A DNA stretch of 64,000 nucleotides, taken from Thermoanaerobaculia bacterium (GTDB taxonomy: Bacteria > Acidobacteriota > Thermoanaerobaculia > Multivoradales > JAHEKO01). Of the stretch, positions 13,175 through 22,734 are shown piece by piece. Position 1 is the stretch's first letter; every line of letters starts with the position of its first letter. Both the position numbers and the translations under genes were made by a program. The stretch lies in the NCBI GenBank assembly GCA_947259925.1, contig CAMYOG010000002.1, forward strand, positions 98,006 through 162,005. The letters run 5' to 3'. Below the pieces are notes generated by a model. That model was not told the DNA's origin. It saw only the letters and a list, made by a program, of their open reading frames with translations, and searched no databases.

Positions 13175-14459
13175 TGGCGTGCACCTTGTCGAAGATCGCA
13201 TCGGCGGCGCGGTCGTCTCCGGTCTGCCGCAGCAGCTCGGCCAGGTTGAGCAGGTTGTACATCTTCAGGATCCCCTGACCGTTGCCCCAGTAGAGCAGGT
13301 AGTCGTCGGCCTGGAGCATCTTGGCCTGTCCCTCTTCGACATCGCCCTGAGCGGCGCGGCGGACGCCCTCCATGTGGAGGAGGAGCCCGCGGGTACCGTC
13401 GATCTCCGGCTCCAGCGCGCCCTCGGCGAACTTCTCGAGATGACCGCGCAGCATCTCTTCGGTCGCTAGCGCCACATCGAAGCGGTCCGAGCCGACCGCC
13501 AGGCGATGGAGCACGAACGGGGAGCGCTCCTGCACGACCGCTCGGCACTCTGCCCGGTCCTCGGCGAACGCGGCGTCGTAGTCGCGCATGCCGAACAGGT
13601 GCCAGAACTCGGTAGCGCATCTGAAGAGCTCCACGATCTCGGCGTCGCACCGCTCTTCGGCGGCAGCCATCACCGCGTCGATCGGCTCGAAGTTGCCCGC
13701 CATGATGAACATGTCCGCGAGGTGGTAGTAGCCGATGCAGAAGTCGGGGTCGATCTCGAGCGCTTTTTCGAAGGCGACTCTCGCCTCGTCGTAGCGCCCG
13801 AGCATGGTCAGCAGCTCACCCATCGAGTCGTGCGGATTCGCCTGGTCGGGAGCGATGTAGTGGTACTTGAGGAACGCTTCCTCGGCTTCGTCGAACTTGC
13901 CCTGCGCCATCTTGATGTAGCCGAGGCGGTTCTGCGCGTTGACCCAGTTCGGGTCGCTTTCGATCAGCTTCTGATAGTGACGCTCGGCTCTCGCCCAATC
14001 GCGCTTCTCCCACGCCTCGGCCGAGCAGGTCATGAGCACGAAGGGGTCCTCGGGGTGGGTAGCCAGGTGCTCCTCGATCAGGAGATCCGCCCGCTCGGTC
14101 TCGCGGTCGGCCTTGGCCAGGGCGTAGTCGACCAGGAAACGCTCGCGGTCGGTCAGCGTTTCGAGATCGACCGCGCGCAGCTCCTCCAGCAGACGATCGC
14201 GCACGTCCCGATCCCAGGCGCTGTACAGGAGCAGTGCCTTGGCCGCCGCGAAGTCGGGGTCGTGCTCGATCGCGGCCTCGAGGCGCTCGGTGGAGGATCG
14301 GTAGTAGGACTTCATCAGTGCCTCGAGGCCGGCTTCGAGCTCGGCGCGTGCCTCCTCCGAGTCGGTGGTCCATTCGCGCTCCGGCTCCCGGGTCATCATC
14401 GCGTACGCGATGCCGACCAGGACCAGCACTACCAGGGTCAAGACGAGGATCTTCTTCAT
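13107..14459 (-). CDS. TPR-repeat protein with N-terminal membrane anchor
   Basis: The 450-residue protein starts MKKILVLTLVVLVLVGIAYA, a single signal-anchor or signal peptide without a lipobox. The rest is helical with several clear TPR units, such as AERHYQKLIESDPNWVNAQN, AEEAFLKYHYIAPDQANPHD and ARVAFEKALEIDPDFCIGY between residues 150 and 255. ATG 14459 is supported by GGGAGA upstream and overlaps the stop of the SpoIIE-type phosphatase gene (ATGA), so translation is coupled. It may act as a periplasmic interaction partner of that signalling protein (inference). No enzymatic motif is visible. Its 3' end overlaps the truncated STAS-like ORF on the other strand. Confidence 0.85.
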   Translation of the reverse strand: MKKILVLTLVVLVLVGIAYAMMTREPEREWTTDSEEARAELEAGLEALMKSYYRSSTERLEAAIEHDPDFAAAKALLLYSAWDRDVRDRLLEELRAVDLETLTDRERFLVDYALAKADRETERADLLIEEHLATHPEDPFVLMTCSAEAWEKRDWARAERHYQKLIESDPNWVNAQNRLGYIKMAQGKFDEAEEAFLKYHYIAPDQANPHDSMGELLTMLGRYDEARVAFEKALEIDPDFCIGYYHLADMFIMAGNFEPIDAVMAAAEERCDAEIVELFRCATEFWHLFGMRDYDAAFAEDRAECRAVVQERSPFVLHRLAVGSDRFDVALATEEMLRGHLEKFAEGALEPEIDGTRGLLLHMEGVRRAAQGDVEEGQAKMLQADDYLLYWGNGQGILKMYNLLNLAELLRQTGDDRAADAIFDKVHAINAHFVEMVVASDQLERELAAP

Positions 14460-16975
14460 GAGATTGTCTCCCGGTCGCATTCGACCGCGACCAGAGTCAC
14501 GTCATCGTAGGGCTCGGTGCCCTGCGTAAACTCATCCAGCGATTCGAGGATCCGCTCGACCATCAGCGGCGGGTCGGACCCGGCCTTGGAGACCACTCGC
14601 AAGAGACGCTCGATGCCGAAGCTCTCACCGGTGGGGGACCGGGCGTCGATGACCCCGTCTGAATAGCCGAGCACCAGGTCGCCGTACTCCATCGGCGCGA
14701 AGGTGAGGCAGTAGCTGCCGTTGTCCAGCGCGCCCAGCGGCAGGCGATTGGCCGGCAGGTCGAGCTCGCGCACCTCGCCAGATCGCTTGCGCACCAGCGG
14801 CTGCGGCTGGCCGGCCAGGGAGTAGAGGAGCCCGTCGCCGGCGGGCGTCGAAGTCAGATAGGCGAGCGCGACGAAGCTCTTGCGGCTGCTGAGCCCGTAG
14901 AGTCTCCGGTTGGCCAGATTGAGGAGCTGCTCGGGGTCGCGGTGGGTCAGCGCGAGCGAATGGAGCACCTCGTGCGCCGCCATCATCACCAGGGCGCCGG
15001 AGACTGACTTGCCGGCGACGTCGCCATAGACGACCGCGTGCGAGCCGTCGTGAGGTCCGGGGAGCTCGGTGAAGAAGTCGCCGCCCACGTGGCGGGCCGG
15101 ACGACAGACGGCGGCGACTTTCCAGCCCGGACCGAAGTCGAGCTGCGGCGGCAGCAATCGCGCCTGCACCGAAGCTGCGATCTCGAGCTCGCGCTCGAGC
15201 TCGGCCTGCTCGGTGCGCTCGTCGAGCAACATGCTGGTCTCGAGCGCGACCGCGGCCTGGTCGAGCAGCCGCCTGAGGAGCGACAGCTCGGACGGGTCGA
15301 GCGGCATCGTCTGATCGATCTTGCCGGAAAGAGCGACCAGGCCGATCCTGCGCCGCTCAGTGGTCAGGTCGCCGATGACCTGGGCGCCGGCCTCGCTCAA
15401 TCGGTCGATCAGCAGCCCGAGGTCGGGCGCGTCGGCGGTCATCGGCTCGAGCTCCTCGATCACCGTCAGACCGCGGCGCCGCGCCAGCGGCTCGTGGAGC
15501 TCGGCCAACAGCGGCAGGCGCTCGGGCAGGCGCTCCGGCCCCGCGGCGCGCTCGAGAGCGCCGTCGCGAACCAGATAGAGGCCGGCGAAGTGCAGTCCGA
15601 GCAGCTGCGGCAGCTTGCCGACCAGGTCGTGGACCACCGCTTCGAGATCGACCTGTCCGGTCAGAGCGTCGCCCATCTCCTCGAGTGCCGCCTCCAGCCG
15701 CCGGCGCTCGGCGAAGAACCGTCGGTTCGCGACCTCCTGGATCCACTTGCGAATCGGCTCGAACAGCAGAACGATCACCAGAGCGAAGACGACCGGGAAG
15801 AACGGCGACGCCGCGAGCGAGGTGTCGCGGGTCATGGCGTTGAAGAGCGCGATGCCGACCGCGTAGAGCGCTGTGACCAGAACGGTGGTGACCGTGTAGA
15901 GAAGGCTCTTGCGCAGGATCACCCGGATCTCGAGGAGCTGGAAGCGGACGATGGCGTAGGCGAATGTCAGCGGCACCAGGATCAGCGGACCGACCACGAA
16001 CGGCAGCACCTTCTCGGTGTGGAGGTAGGAAGGAAACGCGACCGCGGTCACCAGGAACGGCACCAGGCCGAAGAGTGAGCCGAAGAGCACCATGCCGGCT
16101 CCGCGCCGCTCTCGCTGGTTGGTCAGGTGGCGCGACTTGTAGGCGAGCGCCGCCAGCGCGACCACCATGTAGGCGGCCAAGAGCCACCAGTTCTGGATCG
16201 GCGCGCCACTGATCAGATCGAGCGTCGCTCGCTCGCGCTCGGCGATCATCAGGGTGGTGATCAGCACCGCTGGCGGCAGCAGGTAGATCAGGGCCAGGAT
16301 CGCGAGCCAGAGGGCTCGTTTGACCGGGTAGCCGGACTCACCGACCGTTGGCCGCAGCCGGATCGGCTGCGGGAAGATCAGGAAGAAGTGCAGGAAGGCC
16401 GCCGGCAGGAAGAGGAACGCGACCATCCCGGTGCGCAGGACGAAGGTGTCGACCTCGGAGTAGGAGGCGGGACGCAGGCGGCAAACCAGGAAGATCAGGA
16501 ACAGGGTGCTGAGCACGAAGAAGATCTGCGCGGTCCGGCGGCGCGGCTGACGCTCGAGCACCCAGAGGCCGACGAAGAAGAACATGAAGCCGAGCAGGCA
16601 GGCGTACAGGTAGTTGAGGTTGCCGATCCGCCGCGGGCCGAGCCGTACCAGGACCTCTCGCAGGCCGTCGGCGCCGCGCACGAGGTAGGGGACCGTCTGC
16701 CCGACGTCGTGCTGGTTGAGCAGCTCGGCGGCCTCCTTGCTGGTCCGGATGACGTTGCGGTCGATGCCGATGATCTGCTCGCCGTTGCGGATCCCGGCCT
16801 CGGCCGAGCCGCTCAGCGGCACGACGCTCCGGACGATCAACCTGCCCGGCGCGTCCGCCTCGAGTACGACGCCGTCGTACGGTCGAGAGCGGAACATGTC
16901 GGCGATCGACAGGCCGGCCAAGAGGAACGCGACCAGCCCGAAGAGGCGCAGCAGTTCCTTAGGCTTGACTCGCAC
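14456..16975 (-). CDS. Membrane PDZ / SpoIIE-type serine phosphatase (RsbU-like)
   Basis: The 839-residue protein has an N-terminal membrane segment and a periplasmic PDZ-like domain (SGSAEAGIRNGEQIIGI near residue 60). About six to eight further membrane segments lie between residues 115 and 385, then a GAF-like region (about 430-580) and a PP2C/SpoIIE domain from about 600 to the end. Phosphatase motifs include HVGGDFFTEL, VYGDVAGKSVSGAL and GYSDGVIDARSP, which supply metal-binding aspartates. Such proteins dephosphorylate STAS anti-sigma antagonists and so switch sigma factors. A GTG start is used. The downstream TPR gene overlaps by ATGA. A broken STAS-like ORF lies at 12998, which may be coincidence. 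The PDZ domain could sense periplasmic peptides or misfolded proteins. Confidence 0.88.
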   Translation of the reverse strand: MRVKPKELLRLFGLVAFLLAGLSIADMFRSRPYDGVVLEADAPGRLIVRSVVPLSGSAEAGIRNGEQIIGIDRNVIRTSKEAAELLNQHDVGQTVPYLVRGADGLREVLVRLGPRRIGNLNYLYACLLGFMFFFVGLWVLERQPRRRTAQIFFVLSTLFLIFLVCRLRPASYSEVDTFVLRTGMVAFLFLPAAFLHFFLIFPQPIRLRPTVGESGYPVKRALWLAILALIYLLPPAVLITTLMIAERERATLDLISGAPIQNWWLLAAYMVVALAALAYKSRHLTNQRERRGAGMVLFGSLFGLVPFLVTAVAFPSYLHTEKVLPFVVGPLILVPLTFAYAIVRFQLLEIRVILRKSLLYTVTTVLVTALYAVGIALFNAMTRDTSLAASPFFPVVFALVIVLLFEPIRKWIQEVANRRFFAERRRLEAALEEMGDALTGQVDLEAVVHDLVGKLPQLLGLHFAGLYLVRDGALERAAGPERLPERLPLLAELHEPLARRRGLTVIEELEPMTADAPDLGLLIDRLSEAGAQVIGDLTTERRRIGLVALSGKIDQTMPLDPSELSLLRRLLDQAAVALETSMLLDERTEQAELERELEIAASVQARLLPPQLDFGPGWKVAAVCRPARHVGGDFFTELPGPHDGSHAVVYGDVAGKSVSGALVMMAAHEVLHSLALTHRDPEQLLNLANRRLYGLSSRKSFVALAYLTSTPAGDGLLYSLAGQPQPLVRKRSGEVRELDLPANRLPLGALDNGSYCLTFAPMEYGDLVLGYSDGVIDARSPTGESFGIERLLRVVSKAGSDPPLMVERILESLDEFTQGTEPYDDVTLVAVECDRETIS

Positions 16976-17101
16976 GCTCCGAAATCCTAACTCGCGCGGC
17001 TGGATACACGATTCCCACGAATTGAATTACGTTACGCCCGACCCCAGGTTGCGCTGCGGGCGGGCGTGGCGGGCCGTGCCGACGGACCTGCCCGAACGGA
17101 C

Positions 17102-17132
17102 TTGTCGCTCGACGGTGCCGCCGTACTAAGAT
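17102..17132 (+). promoter_or_regulatory. Possible promoter of the Asp-box gene
   Basis: TTGTCG (17102-17107) and TACTAA (17124-17129, 16-bp spacer) or TAAGAT (17127-17132, 19-bp spacer) are the best sigma-70-like boxes in the 188-bp divergent region. The ATG at 17164 has GGAGGG at 17151-17156. This is pattern matching only. Confidence 0.25.
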
Positions 17133-17163
17133 CGCGCGGCACGATCATTCCGGAGGGTTTTCC

Positions 17164-20100
17164 ATGTCGTACAGGATCCGTCTGCTCACTCTCGCGTTGT
17201 CGATCTGCGCGCTCACCATTCCGGCGACCGCGCTCGGCAAGAAGAAGGCTTCGCCCGAGCCACCGGCCGAAGAGGAGTCCGCCCTCGCGTCGAAGACCTT
17301 CTCCGGGCTGGCGTTTCGTGGCATCGGCCCCGCCGTCACCTCCGGCCGGATCAGCCACATCGCGGTCGATCCGACCGATCGCAAGGTCTGGTACGTGGCC
17401 GCTTCTTCGGGCGGTGTCTGGAAGACCGACAACGCCGGCACGACCTTCGAGCCGATCTTCGACGGCCAGGGTTCCTACTCGATCGGGACCGTCACCGTCG
17501 ATCCGAACCACCCGAAGGTCGTCTGGGTCGGGACCGGCGAGAACAACAGCCAGCGGAGCGTCGGCTACGGCGACGGCGTCTACAAGTCGATCGACGGCGG
17601 CAAGAGCTGGGAGAACGTCGGCCTCAGCGAGTCGGAGCACATTGCCAAGATCGTCGTCGATCCCCGCGACTCGAACGCGGTCTACGTCGCGGCGCAGGGC
17701 CCCCTCTGGGGGTCGGGTGGCGACCGCGGTCTGTTCAAGACGACCGACGGCGGCAAGAGCTGGACCAACGTGCTCGAGATCGACGAGCACACCGGGGTGA
17801 CCGACCTGTTGATGGATCCCCGTGACCCCGACGTTCTGTACGCGGCGTCCTACCAGAGACGGCGGCACGTATGGACGCTGATCAACGGCGGGCCGGGCTC
17901 CGGGGTGCACAAATCTACCGACGGCGGTGCCACCTGGACCGAGGTCAACGAGGGTCTGCCGAATACCGACATGGGGCGAATCGGCCTGGCTCAGTCTCCC
18001 GCCGATCCCGACAAGATCTACGCCATCGTCGAGGCCGCGGACGACGAGAGCGGCTTCTACCGCACGACCGACGGTGCCGCCAATTGGGAGAAACGGAGCG
18101 ACTATGTCTCGGGCAGTCCGCAGTACTACAACGAGATCGTCGCCGATCCGAAGGATCCGGACCGGATCTATTCGATGGACACCTGGATGCACGTCAGCGA
18201 CGACGGTGGCAAGACCTTCCGGCAGACCGGCGATCATCACAAGCACATCGACAACCATGCGCTCTGGATCGACCCGGACGATACCGACCATCAGATCAAC
18301 GGCAACGACGGTGGCGTCTACGAGACGTTCGACGGCCAGAAGACCTGGCTGTTCAAAGGCAACCTGCCGGTCACCCAGTTCTACAAGGTCGAGGTCGACA
18401 ACAGCGAGCCGTTCTATCGGGTGTACGGGGGTACTCAGGACAACTTCACCCTCGGCGGACCGACGCGCACCACCAGCATCCACGGCATCGTCAACGCCGA
18501 CTGGTTCGTGACCACCGGCGGCGACGGCTTCCAGACCCGGGTCGATCCGGAGGATCCGAACATCATCTACTCGCAGTCGCAGTACGGCGGCCTGGTGCGC
18601 TACGACCACCGGAGCGGCGAGGAGGTGGTGATCGCGCCGATGCCGGGCAAGGACGATCCGCCCCTGGTCTACAACTGGGACGCGCCCCTGATCATCAGCC
18701 CCCACTCGCCGACGCGGCTCTACTACGGCGCCAACCGCCTCTTCCGGAGCGATGACCGCGGCGACACCTGGGTACCGATCAGCGACAACCTGACGCGCCA
18801 GATCGATCGCAACGAGCTCGAGGTGATGGATCGGGTCTGGAGCGTCGACGCGGTGTCGAAGAACCGCTCGACCTCGTTCTATGGCAACCTGGTGGCGCTC
18901 TCCGAGTCGCCGCTGGTCGAAGGCCTGATCTACGTCGGCACCGACGACGGTCTGATCCAGGTGACCGAGGACGGCGGCGAGAGCTGGCGGGCCATCGAGT
19001 CGTTCCCGGGCGTCCCCGACCGGACGTACGTCAACGACATCATCGCCTCGGCGCACGACGCCGATACCCTCTACGCCGCGTTCAACAACCACAAGAACGC
19101 CGACTTCAAGCCCTACGTCCTCAGGAGCACCGATCGGGGCGCCAGCTGGACGATGTTGACCGAGGGCCTTCCCGAGCGCGGCTCGGCGTACAGCCTCGCT
19201 GAAGATCACGTCGACCCGGCGCTCCTCTTCGTCGGCACCGAGTTCGGCGTCTTCTTCAGCCAGGACGGCGGCGGCAGGTGGATCCAGCTCGAGAGTGGTG
19301 TGCCGACCGTAGCCGTGCGCGGGCTGGCGATCCAGCGGCGCGAGGACGACCTGGTGCTCGGTACCTTCGGACGCGGCTTCTACGTTCTCGACGACTATTC
19401 GGCCTTGCGCGGCATCAACGAGGAGATCCTCGAGCGAGAAGCGACGCTCTTCCCGGTCAAGGACGCCTGGATGTACATGATCCGGACGCCGCTGGCGCTG
19501 CGCGGCAAGTCGTTCCAGGGCGAGGGCTGGTACTCGGCTCCCAATCCGCCGTTTGGAGCCGTCTTCACCTACTACCTGCAGGACAGCCTCGAGACGCTGC
19601 GCGACCAGCGCCGGGAGCAGGAGAGGGAGGTCGCCGAGGAGGGTGGCGACGTCGGCTATCCGGATTGGGAGGAGCTGCGGGCCGAGGATCGCGAGGAGGA
19701 CCCGACGATCGTCCTGACCGTCACCGACGCGGACGGCAACGTCGTTCGCCGCCTGACCGGCCCGACCGGGTCGGGCTTCCATCGGGTCGCCTGGGATCTG
19801 CGCTACCCACCGGCGACTCCGACGCGGCTCGAGCCGTTCCCGATGGACAATCCGTTCCGGAATCCGCCGACCGGACCGATGGTGGCGCCGGGCAGCTATT
19901 CGGTCTCGATGGCCAAACGGGTCGGCGGCGAGCTGACCGCGCTCGGTGAGCCACAGAGCTTCGCTACCGCGCCGCTGGGTCTGGCGACCCTCGCCACCGG
20001 CGACCGCGAGGCGCTGCTCGCCTTCCAGGAGCAGACCGCTCGGTTGCAACGTGCGGTCCTCGGCGCCACGCGAGCGCTGGACGAGGCGTACGAGCGCCTC

Positions 20101-20478
20101 GACTTCCTGAAGGCTGCGCTCGACGATACCCCCGGCGCCGCCACCGAGCTGGCCGACCGCGCCAGGTCGATCGAAGGCTCGCTCCGCGACCTCGACGTCG
20201 GGCTGCGGGGCGACCGGACGGTCTCGAGTCGCAACGAGCCGACCACGCCGTCGATCGTGAGGCGGGTCGGACGGATCATCTGGGGTCAGTGGAATTCGAC
20301 CTCACCGCCCACCCAGACCCACCTCGACGCCTACGACATCGCCAGCGCGGCGTTCGCGGAGGTCCTGGCGAGTCTGACCAGCTTGATCGAAGACGATCTG
20401 GCCGGTCTCGAGGCGGACGCCGAGGCTGCGGGTGCGCCCTGGACTCCGGGTCGGGTGCCGACCTGGGATCCGGAGTAG
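17164..20478 (+). CDS. Secreted Asp-box beta-propeller protein (VPS10/BNR family)
   Basis: The 1104-residue protein has a clear signal peptide (RLLTLALSICALTIPATALG) and then at least ten Asp-box (BNR) motifs of the form S/T-x-D-x-G-x-x-W/F. Examples are KSIDGGKSW, KTTDGGKSW, KSTDGGATW, VSDDGGKTF, RSDDRGDTW and VTEDGGESW between residues 80 and 700. These form one or two propellers like the VPS10/sortilin-type proteins common in Acidobacteriota and Bacteroidota. The C-terminal 350 residues hold an FlgD-like beta segment (DADGNVVRRLTGPTGSG) and a helical tail. The family is often annotated as glycosyl hydrolase, but I see no catalytic evidence. It may bind or process exported protein or peptide. 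The ribosome binding site GGAGGG fits ATG 17164. Confidence 0.88.
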   Translation: MSYRIRLLTLALSICALTIPATALGKKKASPEPPAEEESALASKTFSGLAFRGIGPAVTSGRISHIAVDPTDRKVWYVAASSGGVWKTDNAGTTFEPIFDGQGSYSIGTVTVDPNHPKVVWVGTGENNSQRSVGYGDGVYKSIDGGKSWENVGLSESEHIAKIVVDPRDSNAVYVAAQGPLWGSGGDRGLFKTTDGGKSWTNVLEIDEHTGVTDLLMDPRDPDVLYAASYQRRRHVWTLINGGPGSGVHKSTDGGATWTEVNEGLPNTDMGRIGLAQSPADPDKIYAIVEAADDESGFYRTTDGAANWEKRSDYVSGSPQYYNEIVADPKDPDRIYSMDTWMHVSDDGGKTFRQTGDHHKHIDNHALWIDPDDTDHQINGNDGGVYETFDGQKTWLFKGNLPVTQFYKVEVDNSEPFYRVYGGTQDNFTLGGPTRTTSIHGIVNADWFVTTGGDGFQTRVDPEDPNIIYSQSQYGGLVRYDHRSGEEVVIAPMPGKDDPPLVYNWDAPLIISPHSPTRLYYGANRLFRSDDRGDTWVPISDNLTRQIDRNELEVMDRVWSVDAVSKNRSTSFYGNLVALSESPLVEGLIYVGTDDGLIQVTEDGGESWRAIESFPGVPDRTYVNDIIASAHDADTLYAAFNNHKNADFKPYVLRSTDRGASWTMLTEGLPERGSAYSLAEDHVDPALLFVGTEFGVFFSQDGGGRWIQLESGVPTVAVRGLAIQRREDDLVLGTFGRGFYVLDDYSALRGINEEILEREATLFPVKDAWMYMIRTPLALRGKSFQGEGWYSAPNPPFGAVFTYYLQDSLETLRDQRREQEREVAEEGGDVGYPDWEELRAEDREEDPTIVLTVTDADGNVVRRLTGPTGSGFHRVAWDLRYPPATPTRLEPFPMDNPFRNPPTGPMVAPGSYSVSMAKRVGGELTALGEPQSFATAPLGLATLATGDREALLAFQEQTARLQRAVLGATRALDEAYERLDFLKAALDDTPGAATELADRARSIEGSLRDLDVGLRGDRTVSSRNEPTTPSIVRRVGRIIWGQWNSTSPPTQTHLDAYDIASAAFAEVLASLTSLIEDDLAGLEADAEAAGAPWTPGRVPTWDPE

Positions 20479-20481
20479 CCG

Positions 20482-21717
20482 TCAGGCCGACTCGGCGAGC
20501 TCTTCGAGCGCCTCCAGCAGCCGGTCGATCTCCGAGCTGGTGTTGTACATCAGCACGCCGGTCCGAACCAGTCCGCCGCGGTCGGCCAGTCCTAGCACCT
20601 CGACCGCCCGGATGGCGTAGAAGTGCCCGTCCCACACCTGGATTCCCCGTTCGCCCAGAAGCCTGGCGACGTCCGTGGCGGTGTGGCCGTCGACGGTGAT
20701 CGAGACGGTCGGCGCGCGCGGAGTGTCGTCGAAGTCGGGACCCCACCCCGTGACGCCCGGGATCTCGCGCACCGCCTGCCAGTACCTGCCCGCCAGGGCG
20801 TGCTCGTACTCGGCGATTCCCCGGGCGGCGTCGACGATCCGGCTGCGCAGGTCCTCGCCTTCGCCCCAGGAAGCCAGGTATTCGACCGCCGCCGCGGCAC
20901 CGACGATGGCAGCGAAGTTCAGCGTTCCGGTCTCGATCCGGTAGGGAGGATCGTCGCTCTGCACCCGCAAATGCTCGGTCGGGAGCTGTTCGAGCAGGCC
21001 GGAACGCGCATAGAGCACGCCCACGTGTGGACCGTAGAACTTGTAGGCCGAGCAGAGCAGGAAGTCGACGTCCAACGCCTGTACGTCGATCGGGAAGTGG
21101 GGTGCATAGTGCACCGCGTCGACCAGCACCCAGGCGTCCACATCGTGTGCCAGGCGGACGACCTGGGCGAGGTCGGGCACGGTGCCGAGCGCGTTCGAGG
21201 CCAGGGTGACGGCCACCAGCTCGGTGCGCTCCGACACCTGGCTCGCGAAGGCGTCTGGATCGAGCGTTCCGTCCGGCCGGATGCCGACCTCGCGGACGGT
21301 GATGCCCCGCTCCCGGAGCCCCAGCCACGGGCCCCGGTTCGCTTCATGGTCGAGTGCGGTGATGACGATCTCGTCGCCGGGGGCGAGCCTGTCGCCGAAC
21401 GCTCGCGCCAGCGAGTAGGTGAGGGTGGTCATGTTCTGACCGAGCGAGATCTCGTGCCACTCGTTGGCGTTCAAGAAGGTCGCCAGGGTCCTGCGGGCCT
21501 CGAGCACCGCCGCGTCGGAGTCGTGCGAGGTCGGGAAGCTGCCGTGGTGGTTGGCGTTGTTCTGACGGTAGTAGTCGCCGATGGCATCGATCACCGATCG
21601 GGGCATCTGACTGCCCGCCGGACCGTCCAGAAAGACCAGCGGTTGGCCGTCATGGAGCCGGTCGAGAGCCGGGAAATCGGCGCGGCAGGCGTCGCTGTCG
21701 GCGGCGGTGAACGGCAT
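20482..21717 (-). CDS. Cysteine desulfurase-like aminotransferase class V protein
   Basis: The 411-residue protein is a fold-type I PLP enzyme. FLDGPAGSQMP at residue 29, ITALDHEANRGPW near 118 with the His that stacks on PLP, LVDAVHYAPH near 200 with the PLP-binding Asp, and SAYKFYGPHVG near 225 with the Schiff-base lysine are all present. The pattern fits the cysteine-desulfurase-like subgroup (TIGR01976), distinct from IscS/SufS. The active-site Cys loop of true desulfurases is not obvious, so the activity may be a desulfurase, a lyase or another PLP reaction. It ends 3 bp from the convergent Asp-box gene and has no evident operon partner. Confidence 0.85.
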   Translation of the reverse strand: MPFTAADSDACRADFPALDRLHDGQPLVFLDGPAGSQMPRSVIDAIGDYYRQNNANHHGSFPTSHDSDAAVLEARRTLATFLNANEWHEISLGQNMTTLTYSLARAFGDRLAPGDEIVITALDHEANRGPWLGLRERGITVREVGIRPDGTLDPDAFASQVSERTELVAVTLASNALGTVPDLAQVVRLAHDVDAWVLVDAVHYAPHFPIDVQALDVDFLLCSAYKFYGPHVGVLYARSGLLEQLPTEHLRVQSDDPPYRIETGTLNFAAIVGAAAAVEYLASWGEGEDLRSRIVDAARGIAEYEHALAGRYWQAVREIPGVTGWGPDFDDTPRAPTVSITVDGHTATDVARLLGERGIQVWDGHFYAIRAVEVLGLADRGGLVRTGVLMYNTSSEIDRLLEALEELAESA

Positions 21718-21740
21718 CGGCGGGAGGATACAGGAGGTCC

Positions 21741-21998
21741 TTACCCGGAGGTCGGATCGTCCCGGCGTCGGCAGCGCTCTACGAGGCGCTCCTCCAGCTC
21801 ACGCAGGGCCTCGGGATCGGTCACCGTGCGGCCGAGGAGCCGTCGGGCGGCGTCGCCGAGCGCGCGCATCTGCCGCGCGTAGGCCCGGCAGTACCTGCAG
21901 ATCATCAGGTGAAACCAGACGGCCAGCCGGCGGCGTGGGCCGGCCACGTCCAGCTTGGCCGAGGCCAGGGCGGTCGCCACCTGCTTGCACGAGATCAC
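21741..21998 (-). CDS. Small zinc-finger anti-sigma factor
   Basis: This 85-residue protein has the arrangement of the anti-sigma zf-HC2 domain: an N-terminal CKQVATALASAKLD, then a conserved His and CxxC in WFHLMICRYCRAYARQ near residue 30. There is no membrane segment, so it would be a soluble, possibly redox- or metal-sensitive, anti-sigma factor. It starts with GTG only 3 bp after the stop of the ECF sigma gene, so the two are co-transcribed and probably co-translated. It is expected to bind and hold the sigma factor inactive until a signal releases it. Confidence 0.78.
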   Translation of the reverse strand: MISCKQVATALASAKLDVAGPRRRLAVWFHLMICRYCRAYARQMRALGDAARRLLGRTVTDPEALRELEERLVERCRRRDDPTSG

Positions 21999-22001
21999 GA
22001 T

Positions 22002-22580
22002 CTACCTCCGGATCCCCTTGGATTCCAGGCACTCGCGCAGGCGGTTTCGGGCTCGAAAGAGCATTACACCCAGGTTGGTGCTGGTGATGTCCAGGATGTT
22101 ACAGATCTCTTCGGTGCTCAGCTCCTCGACCTCGCGAAAGACGAACGCCATCCGTTGCCGCTCGGGCGTCTCCTGCAGGCAGTCGTGGATCTGGCCGAGG
22201 ATCTCCTCGCCGTCGAGAGCGGCGTCGGGTGCGACCGGGGGGGTGCTCCAGTGCCCCGCCTCGTCGAACCGGCCCTCGAAGACTTCGTCGATGTCGTCCA
22301 TCTTGCGGTCGCGGGCGAATCCCCGACGCGCTTCCTGCAGCTTGCGAAAGAAGATGCCGAACAGCCATGTGCGCACCTTCGAGCGACCCTCGAACCGATG
22401 CGCGGTCTCGATGAAGGTGACGAAGGTCGCCTGGGCAACCTCCTCGGCCTGCTGTGCGGACAGGCCGGCGCCTCTACCGGCCCGCACGATCTGTTGTAGG
22501 TAGTCGCGGACTACCGACTCGAGGGCCGCCGGATCACCGGCTCGGATGCCCGCAACCAGCTGGGAATCTTCTCGCGCCAT
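22002..22580 (-). CDS. ECF-type RNA polymerase sigma factor
   Basis: This 192-residue protein has region 2 (residues about 25-90, with RTWLFGIFFRKLQ) and region 4 (residues about 130-185, with RQRMAFVFREVEELSTEEI and an HTH ending LFRARNRLRECL) of extracytoplasmic-function sigma factors. ATG 22580 is chosen because GGAGAGCGGAG lies right before it; the frame stays open upstream but loses coding character. The anti-sigma gene follows after 3 bp. The divergent gene at 22735 encodes a small membrane protein and may belong to its regulon. Neither a promoter motif nor the inducing signal can be derived here. Confidence 0.88.
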   Translation of the reverse strand: MAREDSQLVAGIRAGDPAALESVVRDYLQQIVRAGRGAGLSAQQAEEVAQATFVTFIETAHRFEGRSKVRTWLFGIFFRKLQEARRGFARDRKMDDIDEVFEGRFDEAGHWSTPPVAPDAALDGEEILGQIHDCLQETPERQRMAFVFREVEELSTEEICNILDITSTNLGVMLFRARNRLRECLESKGIRR

Positions 22581-22706
22581 GCTCCGCTCTCCGGATCGGC
22601 AGATCATATCGCCGGTGGCCGTGCCTCGGTCGCCACTCCCGCCCCTTCGGGTGTTGCGATCGGGGTGAGCCGTTGCGACTCTGAGCGCAGACGCACAGCT
22701 CGCGAC

Positions 22707-22721
22707 ACCCCGCCGCGGGGT
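22707..22721 (+). promoter_or_regulatory. Short GC hairpin just before a ribosome binding site
   Basis: ACCCCG (22707-22712) and CGGGGT (22716-22721) form a 6-bp stem with a CCG loop, ending directly before the GGAGAGGAG ribosome binding site of the gene at 22735. It could affect translation or be a regulator site in the sigma/membrane-protein divergent region. Confidence 0.3.
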
Positions 22722-22734
22722 AGCGGAGAGGAGC

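Noticed and set aside
17032..20049. Minus-strand ORF of about 1005 codons opposite the Asp-box gene
   Set aside because: It is rich in Val, Arg, Asp and Gly with no domain pattern, mirrors the plus-strand gene, and has no ribosome binding site. High GC lets the antisense frame stay open.
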